Origin: JBGPJM01 sp041485385
GTDB lineage: Bacteria; Planctomycetota; Phycisphaerae; Phycisphaerales; UBA1924
Assembly: GCA_041485385.1 (NCBI GenBank)
Contig: JBGPJM010000027.1
Coordinates: 1 to 35,327, forward strand
DNA length: 35,327 nucleotides
Direction of reading: 5' to 3'
The position numbers were made by a program, and so were the translations under genes. The notes beneath the pieces are model-generated. The model saw only the letters and a list, made by a program, of their open reading frames with translations. It was not told the origin of the DNA and did no database searches. Positions 7,224 to 16,250 of this stretch are shown here, piece after piece (the first letter of the stretch is position 1; each line of letters begins with the position of its first letter).

Positions 7224-9719
7224 TCAGCAGCCGGCGAAGAACGCGGTGAGGAAGTCGAAGAAGTCCTGGGAGTTGACGAGGCCGTCGAGGTTGAAGTCGG
7301 CGGTGGGGCTGCTGGCGAAGAAGGCGGCGAGGAAGTCGAAGAAATCCTGGGAGTTGACGAGGCCGTCGGCGTTGAAGTCCGGGGCGCAGTGGACGGGGCC
7401 CTGGGTGGCACCGGCGAGCGTGGCGGGGTCGCCGGGCTTGTAGAGGCCGAGGATGGCGGTGGTGGAGGCCGGGGCGGAGGTGGCGTCGAAGCGGAAGTTG
7501 TACATGGTGCCCCAGCGGATGGGGTTGGAGGAGTTGCCGGCGTTGTACGGGTCGGTGGACCAGGTGAGGCGGCCGCCGGCGCGGACGGCGGGCCAAGGGT
7601 TGTTGTGGAACGGCTCGTCGTGGGAGCGGACGGCGGAGAAGCCCATGTTGCTGAGGGTGACGCCCGGGCCGACGGGGACGGAGAAGGACTGCACGGCGCG
7701 GTCCATGTCGTGGTTGTAGAGGGCGTACTCATAGTGCCAGGCGCCGTTGCCGTTGGCGGTGACCTTGACGCCGAGGATGCAGCGCCCGTCGGCGGTGGGC
7801 GTCTGCGGGATGGTGGTGAGCGAGGCGCCGGGCCAGGCGTTGATGGTGGGGCCGTTGACGGAGTTGGGGCCGGAGAGGTCGAAGCTCCAGTCGCCACCGG
7901 GGGCGCCGTTGATGGCGACGGGCTCGTGGGAGACGCTGTTCATGTGGTTGGAGTCGTCGTGGGTGACGGTGTAGACGTCGGCGAAGAAGAGGGCGCCGGC
8001 GTGCTGGGCGGGGTCGATGTCGGCATCGTGGAGCTGGAGGCGGTGGCTGATGGCCGTGTGCGGCGGGGCGTTGGGGTCGTTGATGTGGGAGGTCGCATAG
8101 TTGAAGGCGCCGGTCCAGGGGTTGATCTCGCTGCGCGGGCCCATGATGGACTGGGTGCCGTTGAACGCCGCGCCGTAGGTGTCGGAACAGCCGACGCCCA
8201 GGTGGCTGCCGTTGGGGTAGGGGGTGCAGCCGAAGCCGCAGAAGTCCCCTTGGGCGGCGCCGAACATGTGCTTGGCCCAGGACTGGCCGACCTGCTCGAG
8301 GCGGCCGTTCTGGAGGCGGTACATGTTGAAGACGAAGAAGGGGTGGCGCGGGTCGGGGTTGACGATGGTGTCGAGGGGGTCGGTGCCGGCGTTGCAGAGG
8401 GGCGTGTCGATGGCGCAGCCGACGGTGTCGCCGAGGCGCCCGAGCTGGACCATGGCGCCCAGCTCGCCCATGTAGGCATCCGGCCCGCCGGTGCCCGGGG
8501 GGTCGCAGCGGAGTTGCACCTGGGCGGTGCCGGCGGCACCGTTGAAGCCGGTGAGGCGGATGTAGTAGGGGGCGCCGGCGGTGGCGTTCACCAGCACCGA
8601 CGAGCCCTGGGCGCAGGTGTCGTCGTTGCAGGCGACCTGGTTGAGGGCTGTGCCGGGGCAGGCGGTGTGGACCGAGAGGATGGTGTCGAAGGAGCTGTTG
8701 CAGGTGTTGACGCGGAGGGAGCAGTCGGCCGCGGGGGTGTAGCGGAACCACACGTCGGGGCCGGGGGCGCCGGAGTCGCAGGAGCTTGCGCCGTCGGTGG
8801 TGGCGCCGGAGGTGCTGACCTGGACGGTGCCCGGGGAGAGTTCGGTCGCGGCGGAGCAGGAATCGGTCCCCGGCGGGGCGCAGTTCTGCTGGACGGTGAG
8901 GGTGACGTTGCCGGTGGCGCCGTTGTAGCCGGCGACGCGTAGGAGGTAACGGGTGCCGGCGGAGGCGTTGAAGAAGACGCGCGAGTTGAAGTTGGGGCAG
9001 GCGTCGTCGTTGCAGACGATCTGGTTGGCGTCGAGGCCGGGGCAGGAGGTGTGGACGGAGAGGACGGTGTCGAAGGTGCTGCCGCAGGTCTCGACCTGGA
9101 CGGGGCAGTTGTCAGTGGGGGTGAAGGCGAACCAGATGTCGGGGCTGAACTCGGAGGCGCCGCAGGTGGCGGAGCCGTCGTTGGTGGCGGCGAGGGTGGT
9201 GTCGGTGACGGTGCCCTGCGCGACGGTGCGGGCGAGGGTGCAGGAATCGGTGGGGCTGGCCGGCGTGCAGGCGCTGAGGTTGAGGGTGAAGGCCCCGGTG
9301 GCACCGGCGAAGCCGGATACCCGGAGGAAGTAGCTCTGGCCGGCGGCGACGGAGAAGAGGACGGTGGAGCCCAGGCCGCACGAGCCGCCGGTGTCGTCGT
9401 TGCAGGCGACCTGGTTGGCGGGCGAGCCCGGGCAGGCGGTGTGGACGGAGAGGACGGTGTCGTAGGCGCTGCCGCAGAGGTCGACGCGGAGGCCGCAGGC
9501 GGTGGCCGAGTTGAAGCGGTACCAGAGGTCCGGCGAGGCGGCCGAGGAGCCGCAGTCGGCGGAGCCGTCGTTGGTGGCTGCGGCGGTGGAGCCGGAGTAG
9601 GCGCCCTGGGTGACGGGGGTGGCGGAGGCGCAGGAGTCGGACTGCGCGAGGGCGGACGCGGCGGGCAGGAGGAACGGCAACGCGGCCAGCAGCGCACGGG
9701 CGCGGGGGGCGGTGAACAT
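7224..9719 (-). CDS. Large secreted protein: three PPC-like repeats, unique domain, GC-type dockerin
   Basis: 831 residues. A signal peptide (MFTAPRARALLAALPFLLPA, then ASALAQ) is followed by three ~120-residue repeats. Each has DSC at the start, a DLWYRF/DIWFAF/DVWFRY strand, YDTVLSVHTACPG, NQVACNDD and a final YFLRVSGF.GATG strand. This resembles the beta-sandwich of pre-peptidase C-terminal (PPC) domains, with conserved cysteine pairs. A ~370-residue unique region follows (APPHTAISHRLQLHDADIDP, HDDSNHMNSVSHEPV) that I cannot assign. Two dockerin motifs (DFNADGLVNSQDFFDFL, DFNLDGLVNSQDFFDFL) close the protein at AFFAGC. AAGGAG lies 7 bases before ATG 9719 and 4 before the adjacent ATG 9722. 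Likely an extracellular or surface-tethered protein. Confidence 0.88.
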   Translation of the reverse strand: MFTAPRARALLAALPFLLPAASALAQSDSCASATPVTQGAYSGSTAAATNDGSADCGSSAASPDLWYRFNSATACGLRVDLCGSAYDTVLSVHTACPGSPANQVACNDDTGGSCGLGSTVLFSVAAGQSYFLRVSGFAGATGAFTLNLSACTPASPTDSCTLARTVAQGTVTDTTLAATNDGSATCGASEFSPDIWFAFTPTDNCPVQVETCGSTFDTVLSVHTSCPGLDANQIVCNDDACPNFNSRVFFNASAGTRYLLRVAGYNGATGNVTLTVQQNCAPPGTDSCSAATELSPGTVQVSTSGATTDGASSCDSGAPGPDVWFRYTPAADCSLRVNTCNSSFDTILSVHTACPGTALNQVACNDDTCAQGSSVLVNATAGAPYYIRLTGFNGAAGTAQVQLRCDPPGTGGPDAYMGELGAMVQLGRLGDTVGCAIDTPLCNAGTDPLDTIVNPDPRHPFFVFNMYRLQNGRLEQVGQSWAKHMFGAAQGDFCGFGCTPYPNGSHLGVGCSDTYGAAFNGTQSIMGPRSEINPWTGAFNYATSHINDPNAPPHTAISHRLQLHDADIDPAQHAGALFFADVYTVTHDDSNHMNSVSHEPVAINGAPGGDWSFDLSGPNSVNGPTINAWPGASLTTIPQTPTADGRCILGVKVTANGNGAWHYEYALYNHDMDRAVQSFSVPVGPGVTLSNMGFSAVRSHDEPFHNNPWPAVRAGGRLTWSTDPYNAGNSSNPIRWGTMYNFRFDATSAPASTTAILGLYKPGDPATLAGATQGPVHCAPDFNADGLVNSQDFFDFLAAFFASSPTADFNLDGLVNSQDFFDFLTAFFAGC

Positions 9720-9839
9720 CATCCGACTCCTTGCGGCGGGTAGGGGCTGAACAAGACTAACTCGCTGGGAGGGGAGGAGCAAGGGGAATGCGTGACGAGT
9801 GAGAGAGGGTTCGGCGGGTTCGGCGTGGGCGGGCGTACG

Positions 9840-10310
9840 ATGACCGCCCCGCCATGCTTGAGCGCCTCGCCAATACGGAGCTCGGATGCCGCCCACCCGA
9901 GAACGGGCGGAGGGGCGGGGCGTGCGCGCTCGCGCTTTGTGTGCCTGGTGGGCATGGCGATGTGGGCCGGGGCGCTGGCGTGGGCGGGCGCCGCGAGCCG
10001 GGGTGTGGGGTGCCTGGCAGGGGACCCGACGTTCGCCGGTGCGGGTGAGTTCGGCCTGCCGGAGCCGGTGAGGGATCGGAGCGTGGCGCCGGGGCCGGGG
10101 CAGGGAGATCTGTACGCGGTGCGGCGGGAGTCGCGGGGGTCGGCCCCGTCGCAGCGCACGGAACCGGTGGCTCCGGTTTTCGCCGGCGCCGGCGATCATC
10201 CGCCGGCACACGGTGTGTGCTCGGTCGACCGCGCGGCGTGCGCACCGCCGCCGACATGCTTCGGGTGCGTGAACGAGCGCGGGCCGCCGGAGCGAGCGGG
10301 GATCCTGTAG
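9840..10310 (+). CDS. Doubtful hypothetical protein
   Basis: A 156-residue frame with strong G/C bias at third positions across most of its length, which is the only support. It contains a hydrophobic stretch, CLVGMAMWAGALAWAGAASR, about 50 residues in, that could be a signal or membrane segment if translation begins at an internal ATG near 9954. The C-terminal part has scattered cysteines (CSVDRAACAPPPTCFGC). No family was recognised and no ribosome site decides a start. It may equally be a chance open frame in GC-rich DNA. I see nothing else in the 200 bases that follow. Confidence 0.25.
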   Translation: MTAPPCLSASPIRSSDAAHPRTGGGAGRARSRFVCLVGMAMWAGALAWAGAASRGVGCLAGDPTFAGAGEFGLPEPVRDRSVAPGPGQGDLYAVRRESRGSAPSQRTEPVAPVFAGAGDHPPAHGVCSVDRAACAPPPTCFGCVNERGPPERAGIL

Positions 10311-10513
10311 GCGTATTGGCGCAGGCGCCTTGATTTGCCGGCTGCGCGCGCACCTCAACGGTTGCAAACCGCCGGAGCGATGCCGCCTCGGACGCAACCT
10401 TCCTGCACATTCAGACACGCCGAGTGCCGCAGCACCCGGATCTCCATCGAGACACGCACCTATTGCGCGCGGGCGGCACTGATCGCGTCCGGGCGCTCAT
10501 CGAGACTCCACGA

Positions 10514-10722
10514 ATGAACACCGCTGATCAAGGCACGAACGTCCAGGGCGGGCAGGGGCAGGGCAGTCGAGTTCTTCCGGCGCGAGCGTCGGTACGCAAG
10601 GGGAGGCGCAGCCGCCGCCGGAAGCGCACAGCGCCAGGGGGTGTCTCGTCATCATCACGGCGCTGATTGTCGTCTCGGGGTTGATCGTCGGCGCGCTGCT
10701 GGTGCTCCAGCCCTTCAAGTAG
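10514..10722 (+). pseudogene. Small single-pass membrane protein gene broken by a one-base slip
   Basis: The ATG opens MNTADQGTNVQGGQGQ in one frame. About 50 bases later the protein-like sequence continues in another frame as QSSSSGASVGTQGEAQPPPE and ends with a clean membrane helix, CLVIITALIVVSGLIVGALL, then VLQPFK and stop. That second frame has no start codon of its own after its TGA at 10525. The switch falls in a repeated CAGGGG tract; adding one G to the last unit (CAGGGCAG) restores a 69-residue protein. It would be a Gly/Gln/Ser-rich, tail-anchored type small protein of unknown role. The break may be a sequencing error in a G-run or a real pseudogene. Confidence 0.5.
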
Positions 10723-10819
10723 GGCTGGCGTTGTGTTGGCGGATCGATCGAGGCGCTGGCGCACTGCGCGGCCGCCGCATCACCGCGCGCGGACGCTGAT
10801 CTCGTGCGCGGCGCCCGGG

Positions 10820-11935
10820 CTACCTGGCCAGGGCCATGAGGCGGGCGATGCGCTCCTTGATCGGGGGGTGGGACACGAACATGGAGTTCAGAGACTGGCC
10901 GGCATCGCGCATCTTGCGGAGCGGGTTGACGATGTACATGTGGGCGGTGCCGCGGTTGGCGGTGTCGACGAGGGGCTCGTCGTCCACCGCGAGCTTCTGG
11001 AGGGCGGAGGCCAGGCCCAGGGGGTTGCGGGTGAGCTCGACGGAGCCGGCGTCGGCGAGGTACTCGCGCCGGCGGCTGTAGGCCATCTGGATAAGGCGCG
11101 CGATGAGGGGCGCGATGATCGCCAGCACGATGGCGATGATGAACAGCGCGATGAGCACGGGCGCGGCGCCCTTCTCGCGGCTGGAGCCGATGCTGCGCCC
11201 CGGGCGCCCGTACCACAGCACGCGCCAGAAGGCGTCGCAGGCGAAGACGATCAGGCCCGCCATGGTGGCCATGAGCACGGCGAAGCGGGTGTCGTAGTGG
11301 CGGATGTGCGAGAGCTCGTGGGCCAGCACGCCCTGCAGCTCGTCGCGGCTGAGCTTGGAGCGCAGGCCGACGGTGATGGCCACCGCCGCGTGCTGGGGGT
11401 CGCGCCCGGTGGCGAAGGCGTTCATGGCGCTGTCGCCGATGAGGTAGATGCGCGGCATGGGGATGCCGCCGGCGATGGCGAGCTCCTCGACGACGTTGAA
11501 CAGCTCCTGGTCCAGGTCCTTGGTGATCTCGCGGGCGCCGGAAACGGCGAGGATGGCCGCGGACCCGCCGAACCACGACCACACCGAGCCGATGCCGGCG
11601 ACGACGAGCGCGACGACGCAGCCGAGGATGGCCGAGGGGATCAGGTCGGAGGGGCGGGCGCCCAGGTAGGTGACCAGCGCGGCCGCGATGACGCCGCCGA
11701 TCGCGACGGCCATCAGGATCATGACGACGATGAGGACGGCGCTGGCCCGCTTGTTCTTGCGGATGAGGTCGATGTAGGTGAGCGTGCCGGGGTAGGCGGA
11801 GATGCGCTTGCGCATGTCCGCATCCAGCGCCGGCGATGCCCCCCCTCCCGCGGCGACCCCCCCACTCCCCGGGCCGCCGCCCGTGCCGCGCACGCCGCCG
11901 CTGACCCCGTGGGTTGGGCCGCCGGGGGCGTTCAC
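10820..11935 (-). CDS. htpX: HtpX-like M48 membrane metalloprotease
   Basis: M48B family zinc endopeptidase that degrades damaged membrane proteins. From the GTG start it has 371 residues. It shows four hydrophobic segments, two before and two after the active site. The zinc motif HELSH (His206, Glu207, His210) sits in VLAHELSHIRHYD, with the third ligand in SRRREYLADAGSV. The C-terminal MFVSHPPIKERIARL is typical of the family. GTG 11935 overlaps the lemA stop (GTGA) and has AAGGTGA about 7-8 bases upstream, so coupled translation is likely. The first 40 residues from GTG are Gly-rich and unlike the family, so ATG 11815 (MRKRISAYPGTLTY, 331 residues) is a serious alternative. Confidence 0.92.
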   Translation of the reverse strand: MNAPGGPTHGVSGGVRGTGGGPGSGGVAAGGGASPALDADMRKRISAYPGTLTYIDLIRKNKRASAVLIVVMILMAVAIGGVIAAALVTYLGARPSDLIPSAILGCVVALVVAGIGSVWSWFGGSAAILAVSGAREITKDLDQELFNVVEELAIAGGIPMPRIYLIGDSAMNAFATGRDPQHAAVAITVGLRSKLSRDELQGVLAHELSHIRHYDTRFAVLMATMAGLIVFACDAFWRVLWYGRPGRSIGSSREKGAAPVLIALFIIAIVLAIIAPLIARLIQMAYSRRREYLADAGSVELTRNPLGLASALQKLAVDDEPLVDTANRGTAHMYIVNPLRKMRDAGQSLNSMFVSHPPIKERIARLMALAR

Positions 11936-12543
11936 GTGAACTTCACCTTGGGGGCCTCGCGTGCGGCGGGCTCTTCGAGCTTGAAGTAGTCGCGCGGCTT
12001 GAAGTTGAACATGCCGGCGACGATGTTCGTCGGGAACGACTGGCGGGACTGTTCGTAGAGCCCGACGCAGTCGTTGTAGTGCTGGCGGGCGAAGCCGATC
12101 TTGTTCTCGGTGCTGGCGAGCTCTTCCTGGAGGGAGGAGAAGTTGGCGTTGGCCTTGAGGTCGGGGTAGGCCTCGGCGACCGCGAGCAGGCGCCCGAGGG
12201 CCTGGGTGAGCTCGCCCTCGGCCTGGGCCCGCTGGGCGACGGCCGCGATGGGGACCTGGGAGGCCTTGTTGCGGGCGGAGATGACGGCCTCGAGGGTGTT
12301 GCGTTCGTGGGCGGCGTAGCCCTTGACGGTCTCGACGAGGTTGGGGATGAGGTCGTAGCGTCGCTTGAGCTGGACGTCGATCTGGCTGAAGGCGTTGTCG
12401 GCCTCGACGCGCCGGCGGACGAGGGCGTTGTACATGCCGACGAGGAGGAGGAGCGTGAGGACGACGATGACGGCGACGACGACGACGGCGATGAGGGCGG
12501 TGGAGCTGAGTTCGGCGAGGGTGCCGCCCGCGGGTGGTGGCAT
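11932..12543 (-). CDS. lemA: LemA family protein
   Basis: 203 residues with one N-terminal membrane helix (about 17-37, LIAVVVVAVIVVLTLLLLVG) and a long helical bundle outside. Family motifs are present: YNALVRRRVEADNAFSQIDV, LKRRYDLIPNLVETVKGYA, HERNTLEAVISAR and the C-terminal FPTNIVAGMFNFKPRDYF. LemA proteins commonly sit next to HtpX-type or other envelope proteases and are thought to act in envelope stress. Here it overlaps the htpX start, supporting one operon. The ATG follows a G-rich leader with AGGAG about 8-9 bases upstream. The biochemical role of LemA is not established. Confidence 0.95.
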   Translation of the reverse strand: MPPPAGGTLAELSSTALIAVVVVAVIVVLTLLLLVGMYNALVRRRVEADNAFSQIDVQLKRRYDLIPNLVETVKGYAAHERNTLEAVISARNKASQVPIAAVAQRAQAEGELTQALGRLLAVAEAYPDLKANANFSSLQEELASTENKIGFARQHYNDCVGLYEQSRQSFPTNIVAGMFNFKPRDYFKLEEPAAREAPKVKFT

Positions 12544-12556
12544 GGGGGGTCTCCTG

Positions 12557-12580
12557 CCCCCCCCCTCCCCCCCCTCCCTC
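12557..12580 (-). promoter_or_regulatory. G-run tract in the lemA 5' leader
   Basis: On the minus strand the leader reads GG-A-GGG-A-G8-A-G8 immediately before CAGGAGACCCCCCATG. The four G-runs with single-A spacers could fold as a G-quadruplex that masks the ribosome site (the 5'-most run has only two Gs). The CCCCCC before ATG could also pair with the G-runs. No function is shown by sequence alone. Confidence 0.4.
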
Positions 12581-12659
12581 CTTGGGAAAACGCTCGACAG
12601 AGGATCGTAGACGGGGCGTGGGGAGGGCCGTTCCCTTGCGCACGCGAGCCGCTAGCTAG

Positions 12660-15323
12660 CTAGGCGTGCGCCGTCCCTCCTCCCCGAAAGATCGTCCCCG
12701 CGTGCACGCGCCCCTGCTGGGTGGCGGTCATGAACGCCCACCCTCCCAGAAGAGCCAGGGTACCGAGCCCGATGATCGCGCTGTGGGCGTACCACTGATC
12801 GAGCTGCCGCGTGACGGGTATGAGGTTGAAGAGGTCGAGCGTGAACGACAAGGCGAGCAGCGTCAGCAGGCCGTAGCGGGTGATCACGAGTATGAGCACC
12901 AGGAGACCGACGGCCTGCATGGCGTAGATCACGGCGAGCGAGTTCGAGCCGCTCTGGGCGCCGAAGGCGAGCATGCACAGGGCGAGGAACGCCACGCCGG
13001 CGAGCCATCCCTTGCGCAGCAGGGCGGCGAGCCACACGAAGAGGAAGAACACCAGCAGGCTCTCGAGCAGGGCGCTCACCAGGACCGTGCCCAGCGCGAT
13101 CCGGTCGCTGGAGAGCATCGGGGCGCTGCGCCCGTACGGCGCCGGCGGGGCGTGCCCGAAGAGGGACTCGACCACCGGCGTGGCGCGCATGAGGGCGACA
13201 AAGACGGCGCCCGTCGCCAGGCCCACCAGCACGTCGCGCCCCACGATCGGGTCCTTCCACTTGCCCGCCAGCAGCCGCGACCACGAGACGATCAGGCGGG
13301 GATTCTTCCGGCGAATGAACGGCTCGAGCGCGACATAGAGAAGCCAGGCCATGGCGGCAAGAAAAAGGCTCACGCCGGTGTGCAGCACGAACGCCGGCCA
13401 CTCGATGTTCGGCATGGTGTGGTGATCCGCGCTCAGCACCCAGCTTGCGACGTGGAGCGCCAGCAGACCGCCGGCCAGGCGCGTCGCGCCGCGCCGGTCG
13501 CCCCGCCCCAGACGGACGTTCCGGCGCGCGATGGCGATCGACGCGACGAGGGCGGAGATCACCAGCGAGATCGAGGCGGCCAGGCCGATCCTCTGGCGCG
13601 TTGACTGACGCTCGGGGCCGGTCTCCCGCTCCCGCAGAGCCCACGGGCCCACCAGGGCGAAGTACGTGGGGCGCCCACCCACCGACGCCGCCTCGACCCG
13701 CAGCGGCAGATCCGCGTGCCCGGGGAAGGCGCCCTGCCAGGCGGAGCGGCTGTTCGCGAAATGCGGCGGAACGAAGTCGGGCTCAACGGTCTTGAACTGC
13801 GAGGGGTCCAGGTCGGCCATCTTGAACAGCGCCGACCAATCGACAACCGGTACGCCGACAGGCCCGACATGGTCACCCTCGCCGGGCCCGGACGCGGTCG
13901 ACGGCGCGACGCACGGCGGCACGGCGATGAACGAGTGCAGGCGCCCGATCGTGTCCACCTCGAGCGTCGTCATCCCCGGCACGTCGCGCGCAGGGTCCGT
14001 GGGAAGGATGCGCCCGGACGCGCGCATCGGCGCCATGACGCCGGGGCTGGTGCGCCGCCAGAACCGCATCACCGAGGGACGCCCGTCCCTCAGCGCCGCG
14101 AACCGGTCAACGCCCTTATTGTTCCTCTCGATCTCTTCAACGTACGAATAATCCAGGGTGAACGCCTGCGCCACGCCGCGGGGCTCCTCGGTGTACCCCA
14201 GGGCGTGCAGCATCTCGACCGCCTTGTCGGCCAGGACCGCCGGCGGGCGCGGGAGCGGGATGAAGTTCACCAGCTCGGTGCGGTCGCATAGCGCCAGCAC
14301 CAGGAGGATCGACAGCACTCCGGGGACCGCGATCATCGCCGCCCTGGCGTAGGAGATCGTGCCGCGCGGGCCCGCCGCGGCGACCAGCTCGGGCGAGGGA
14401 GTCTCGCCGGCCTCGAGCGCGGCCTGTAGCGGGTCTCCTCCCGGAAGGGCCGCGGCAACCGCTCGGGCCGACGACGGGCGGTCGAGCGGATCGTCGGCCA
14501 AGCACTGGAGCATGACCCGCTCGACGGCCGGATCCAGGTCGTCGACGAAGCTCGACGGTCGTGTGAGCTGCGAGGCGGTGCGTGTGCCCGGCTCGGTGGG
14601 CGGCACGCCGGGGATCACCGACTCGCCCGCCTTGTGCCCCGTGAAAAGCTCGTGCAGCACCAGCCCCAGCGAATACAGGTCGCTCCGCGGCGAGACCTCC
14701 TGCCCGGAGATCTGCTCGGGCGCCATGTATTCGGGCGTCCCGGAGCGGATGTCCCCGCCCACGATCTGGCCGACAAACCCCGCGATCCCGAAGTCGGCGA
14801 TCTTCGCCGTGCCGCGCCCGTCGAGCATGACGTTGGCCGGCTTGAGGTCGCGGTGCAGGACGCCCGCGGCGTGGGCGGCGGCAAGGCCGGCGCAGAGCTG
14901 GCGGGCCACCTGCGTGGCCTTGTCCTTGGGGAGCCGCCCGATGCGCCGCAGCAGCGAGCCCAGGTCCTCGCCGTCGATGTACTCCATCGAGATGAAATGG
15001 AGCGTGCCCCCCTCGACCTCCACATCGTCCAGGTCGTACACGCGGCAGAGGTTCGGGTGCGACAGCTCGCGGGCCACACGCACCTCGGCGCGGAAGCGCC
15101 CGAGCCATTTCTCATCGAACGACACGTTCCTGGGCAGGAACTTGAGGGCGACCTCGGTGCCCAGCTTCAGGTCGTCGGCCCTGTACACCTCGCCCATCCC
15201 CCCGCGACCGATGCGCGCGATGATGCGGAATCGCCGGCCCAGCAGCGTGCCGGGCGAGAACATCGCGTCCCCCGGCGACGGGGACGGTTCGCGGAGTGTG
15301 ACAGTGGGGTCGTTGGAAGCCAT
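12660..15323 (-). CDS. Polytopic membrane Ser/Thr protein kinase (Hanks type)
   Basis: 887 residues. The kinase domain spans about residues 30-295: glycine loop GRGGMGEVYRA, Lys61 in VALKFLP, catalytic HRDLKPAN (His157-Asp159), DFG at 177-179 and GTPEYMAPEQ. All key residues are present, so it should be active. A membrane helix follows at about 326-346. A ~220-residue presumably extracytoplasmic region comes next, then about eight hydrophobic segments to the end (for example LVFFLFVWLAALL, AVGLLVLILVITRYGLLTLL). The long polytopic tail is unlike PASTA-type kinases and suggests a membrane or ligand sensor. It lies 33 bases downstream of the zinc-ribbon gene and 116 upstream of lemA in the same direction, so it may sense or control envelope stress together with LemA/HtpX. 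Confidence 0.93.
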   Translation of the reverse strand: MASNDPTVTLREPSPSPGDAMFSPGTLLGRRFRIIARIGRGGMGEVYRADDLKLGTEVALKFLPRNVSFDEKWLGRFRAEVRVARELSHPNLCRVYDLDDVEVEGGTLHFISMEYIDGEDLGSLLRRIGRLPKDKATQVARQLCAGLAAAHAAGVLHRDLKPANVMLDGRGTAKIADFGIAGFVGQIVGGDIRSGTPEYMAPEQISGQEVSPRSDLYSLGLVLHELFTGHKAGESVIPGVPPTEPGTRTASQLTRPSSFVDDLDPAVERVMLQCLADDPLDRPSSARAVAAALPGGDPLQAALEAGETPSPELVAAAGPRGTISYARAAMIAVPGVLSILLVLALCDRTELVNFIPLPRPPAVLADKAVEMLHALGYTEEPRGVAQAFTLDYSYVEEIERNNKGVDRFAALRDGRPSVMRFWRRTSPGVMAPMRASGRILPTDPARDVPGMTTLEVDTIGRLHSFIAVPPCVAPSTASGPGEGDHVGPVGVPVVDWSALFKMADLDPSQFKTVEPDFVPPHFANSRSAWQGAFPGHADLPLRVEAASVGGRPTYFALVGPWALRERETGPERQSTRQRIGLAASISLVISALVASIAIARRNVRLGRGDRRGATRLAGGLLALHVASWVLSADHHTMPNIEWPAFVLHTGVSLFLAAMAWLLYVALEPFIRRKNPRLIVSWSRLLAGKWKDPIVGRDVLVGLATGAVFVALMRATPVVESLFGHAPPAPYGRSAPMLSSDRIALGTVLVSALLESLLVFFLFVWLAALLRKGWLAGVAFLALCMLAFGAQSGSNSLAVIYAMQAVGLLVLILVITRYGLLTLLALSFTLDLFNLIPVTRQLDQWYAHSAIIGLGTLALLGGWAFMTATQQGRVHAGTIFRGGGTAHA

Positions 15324-15356
15324 GCCGTGCCCCCCGGCACCACCATACCACGCCGA

Positions 15357-16196
15357 TCATCCCTTGGGCCGCCGGAGCGACCGTCCTGCCTCCGCAACGA
15401 GCCGATCGCCGAAGTGAAACCCCCGCTGGTAACGCCCGCATTCCGGGCACGGCGCGCCGGGCTGGAGGCCCGTCAGGTCGTACCCGCACCTCGGACACCT
15501 GCCGCAACGGCGCCGGACGGCCCTCCGGATCGCCCTCGGCGCGGCGAGCAACGACGCCCACGCCGCGCCGTACACAAGGGTGTCGGCGGCGAGGCCGCGC
15601 CAGAGTAGGCGGGTGGGAAGGAGCGCGATCCCGTAGAGCGTCGAGTTGGGGAAATAGGGCGCGAGCTTCGGAGGGAGCCGCCAGCCGGCGATCACCGTCG
15701 GGCGAGCGGGCACCGCGATGGTCGTAGCGCTGATCGTGCGCGTGGCGGCGCACGAGACCGCCGACAGCGGCCAGCCGCAGGCGATAAGATCACGGCGCTG
15801 CTCCACGCTGGCGCCGGGCCAGGGCGCATGCCCGTCGATCCACGGGAGGAGCGTGCGGCGCATCGACGCGGGAACCACCGTTTCGGGCGCGGGGCCGTAC
15901 GGCGGCACCGTCGGCGGCAGCGGAAGGCCCAGGGCGCTCGTGCGGTACCAGGTCCACCCGCCCCAGGAAGAGCGGTCGGCCTGAAGGGTGCCCCGCCCTT
16001 CCGACGGCTCCAGCGGGCGCATGGCGTGCAGCGTGCGGAACGAGTCGGCGTCCCTCGCCACAGGGACCGCGGCGAACAGCCACGCCACGCCCACGGTGGT
16101 CAGCACGCCCAGAGCGAGAGCCGCGGCGCTGCGCCGGATCCACCCTCCGGAGCACGCGCGGGTGTTTGCCGACGGGTCGGGCGAGGGTGCCTTCAC
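15357..16196 (-). CDS. Zinc-ribbon membrane protein, planctomycete paralogue family
   Basis: 279 residues. One N-terminal membrane helix (SAAALALGVLTTVGVAWLFA) precedes a ~140-residue exterior domain containing PWIDGHAPWPG and the family string GWPLSA. A second hydrophobic region (LVYGAAWASLLAAPRAIRR) leads to a C-terminal ribbon CGRCPRCGYDLTGL...CPECGRY. The layout and the GWPL, LPP/LPL and AVWAG/GAAWAS-like strings match the protein at 20239-21285, so they are paralogues. The start is GTG 16196; no better ATG precedes the first helix. It is first in the minus-strand run toward the kinase, LemA and HtpX, and may be co-transcribed with the kinase. Function unknown. Confidence 0.75.
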   Translation of the reverse strand: MKAPSPDPSANTRACSGGWIRRSAAALALGVLTTVGVAWLFAAVPVARDADSFRTLHAMRPLEPSEGRGTLQADRSSWGGWTWYRTSALGLPLPPTVPPYGPAPETVVPASMRRTLLPWIDGHAPWPGASVEQRRDLIACGWPLSAVSCAATRTISATTIAVPARPTVIAGWRLPPKLAPYFPNSTLYGIALLPTRLLWRGLAADTLVYGAAWASLLAAPRAIRRAVRRRCGRCPRCGYDLTGLQPGAPCPECGRYQRGFHFGDRLVAEAGRSLRRPKG

Positions 16197-16250
16197 GATC
16201 GGGCAGTCTACCCGCGAGCTTGCGGCGCAGCGAGGTTCCGAGCTACCCTC

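Noticed and set aside
6912..8942. 676-residue plus-strand open frame, Gly/Val/Glu-rich
   Set aside because: It is the antisense shadow of the proline-rich and PPC-like secreted proteins. Its composition is monotonous, with no start context and no domain, whereas the minus strand has signal peptides, repeats and a dockerin tail.
12650..12662. GCTAGCTAGCTAG run at the kinase stop
   Set aside because: It gives repeated stop codons at the gene end but looks like chance tetranucleotide repetition; no structure or second copy was seen.
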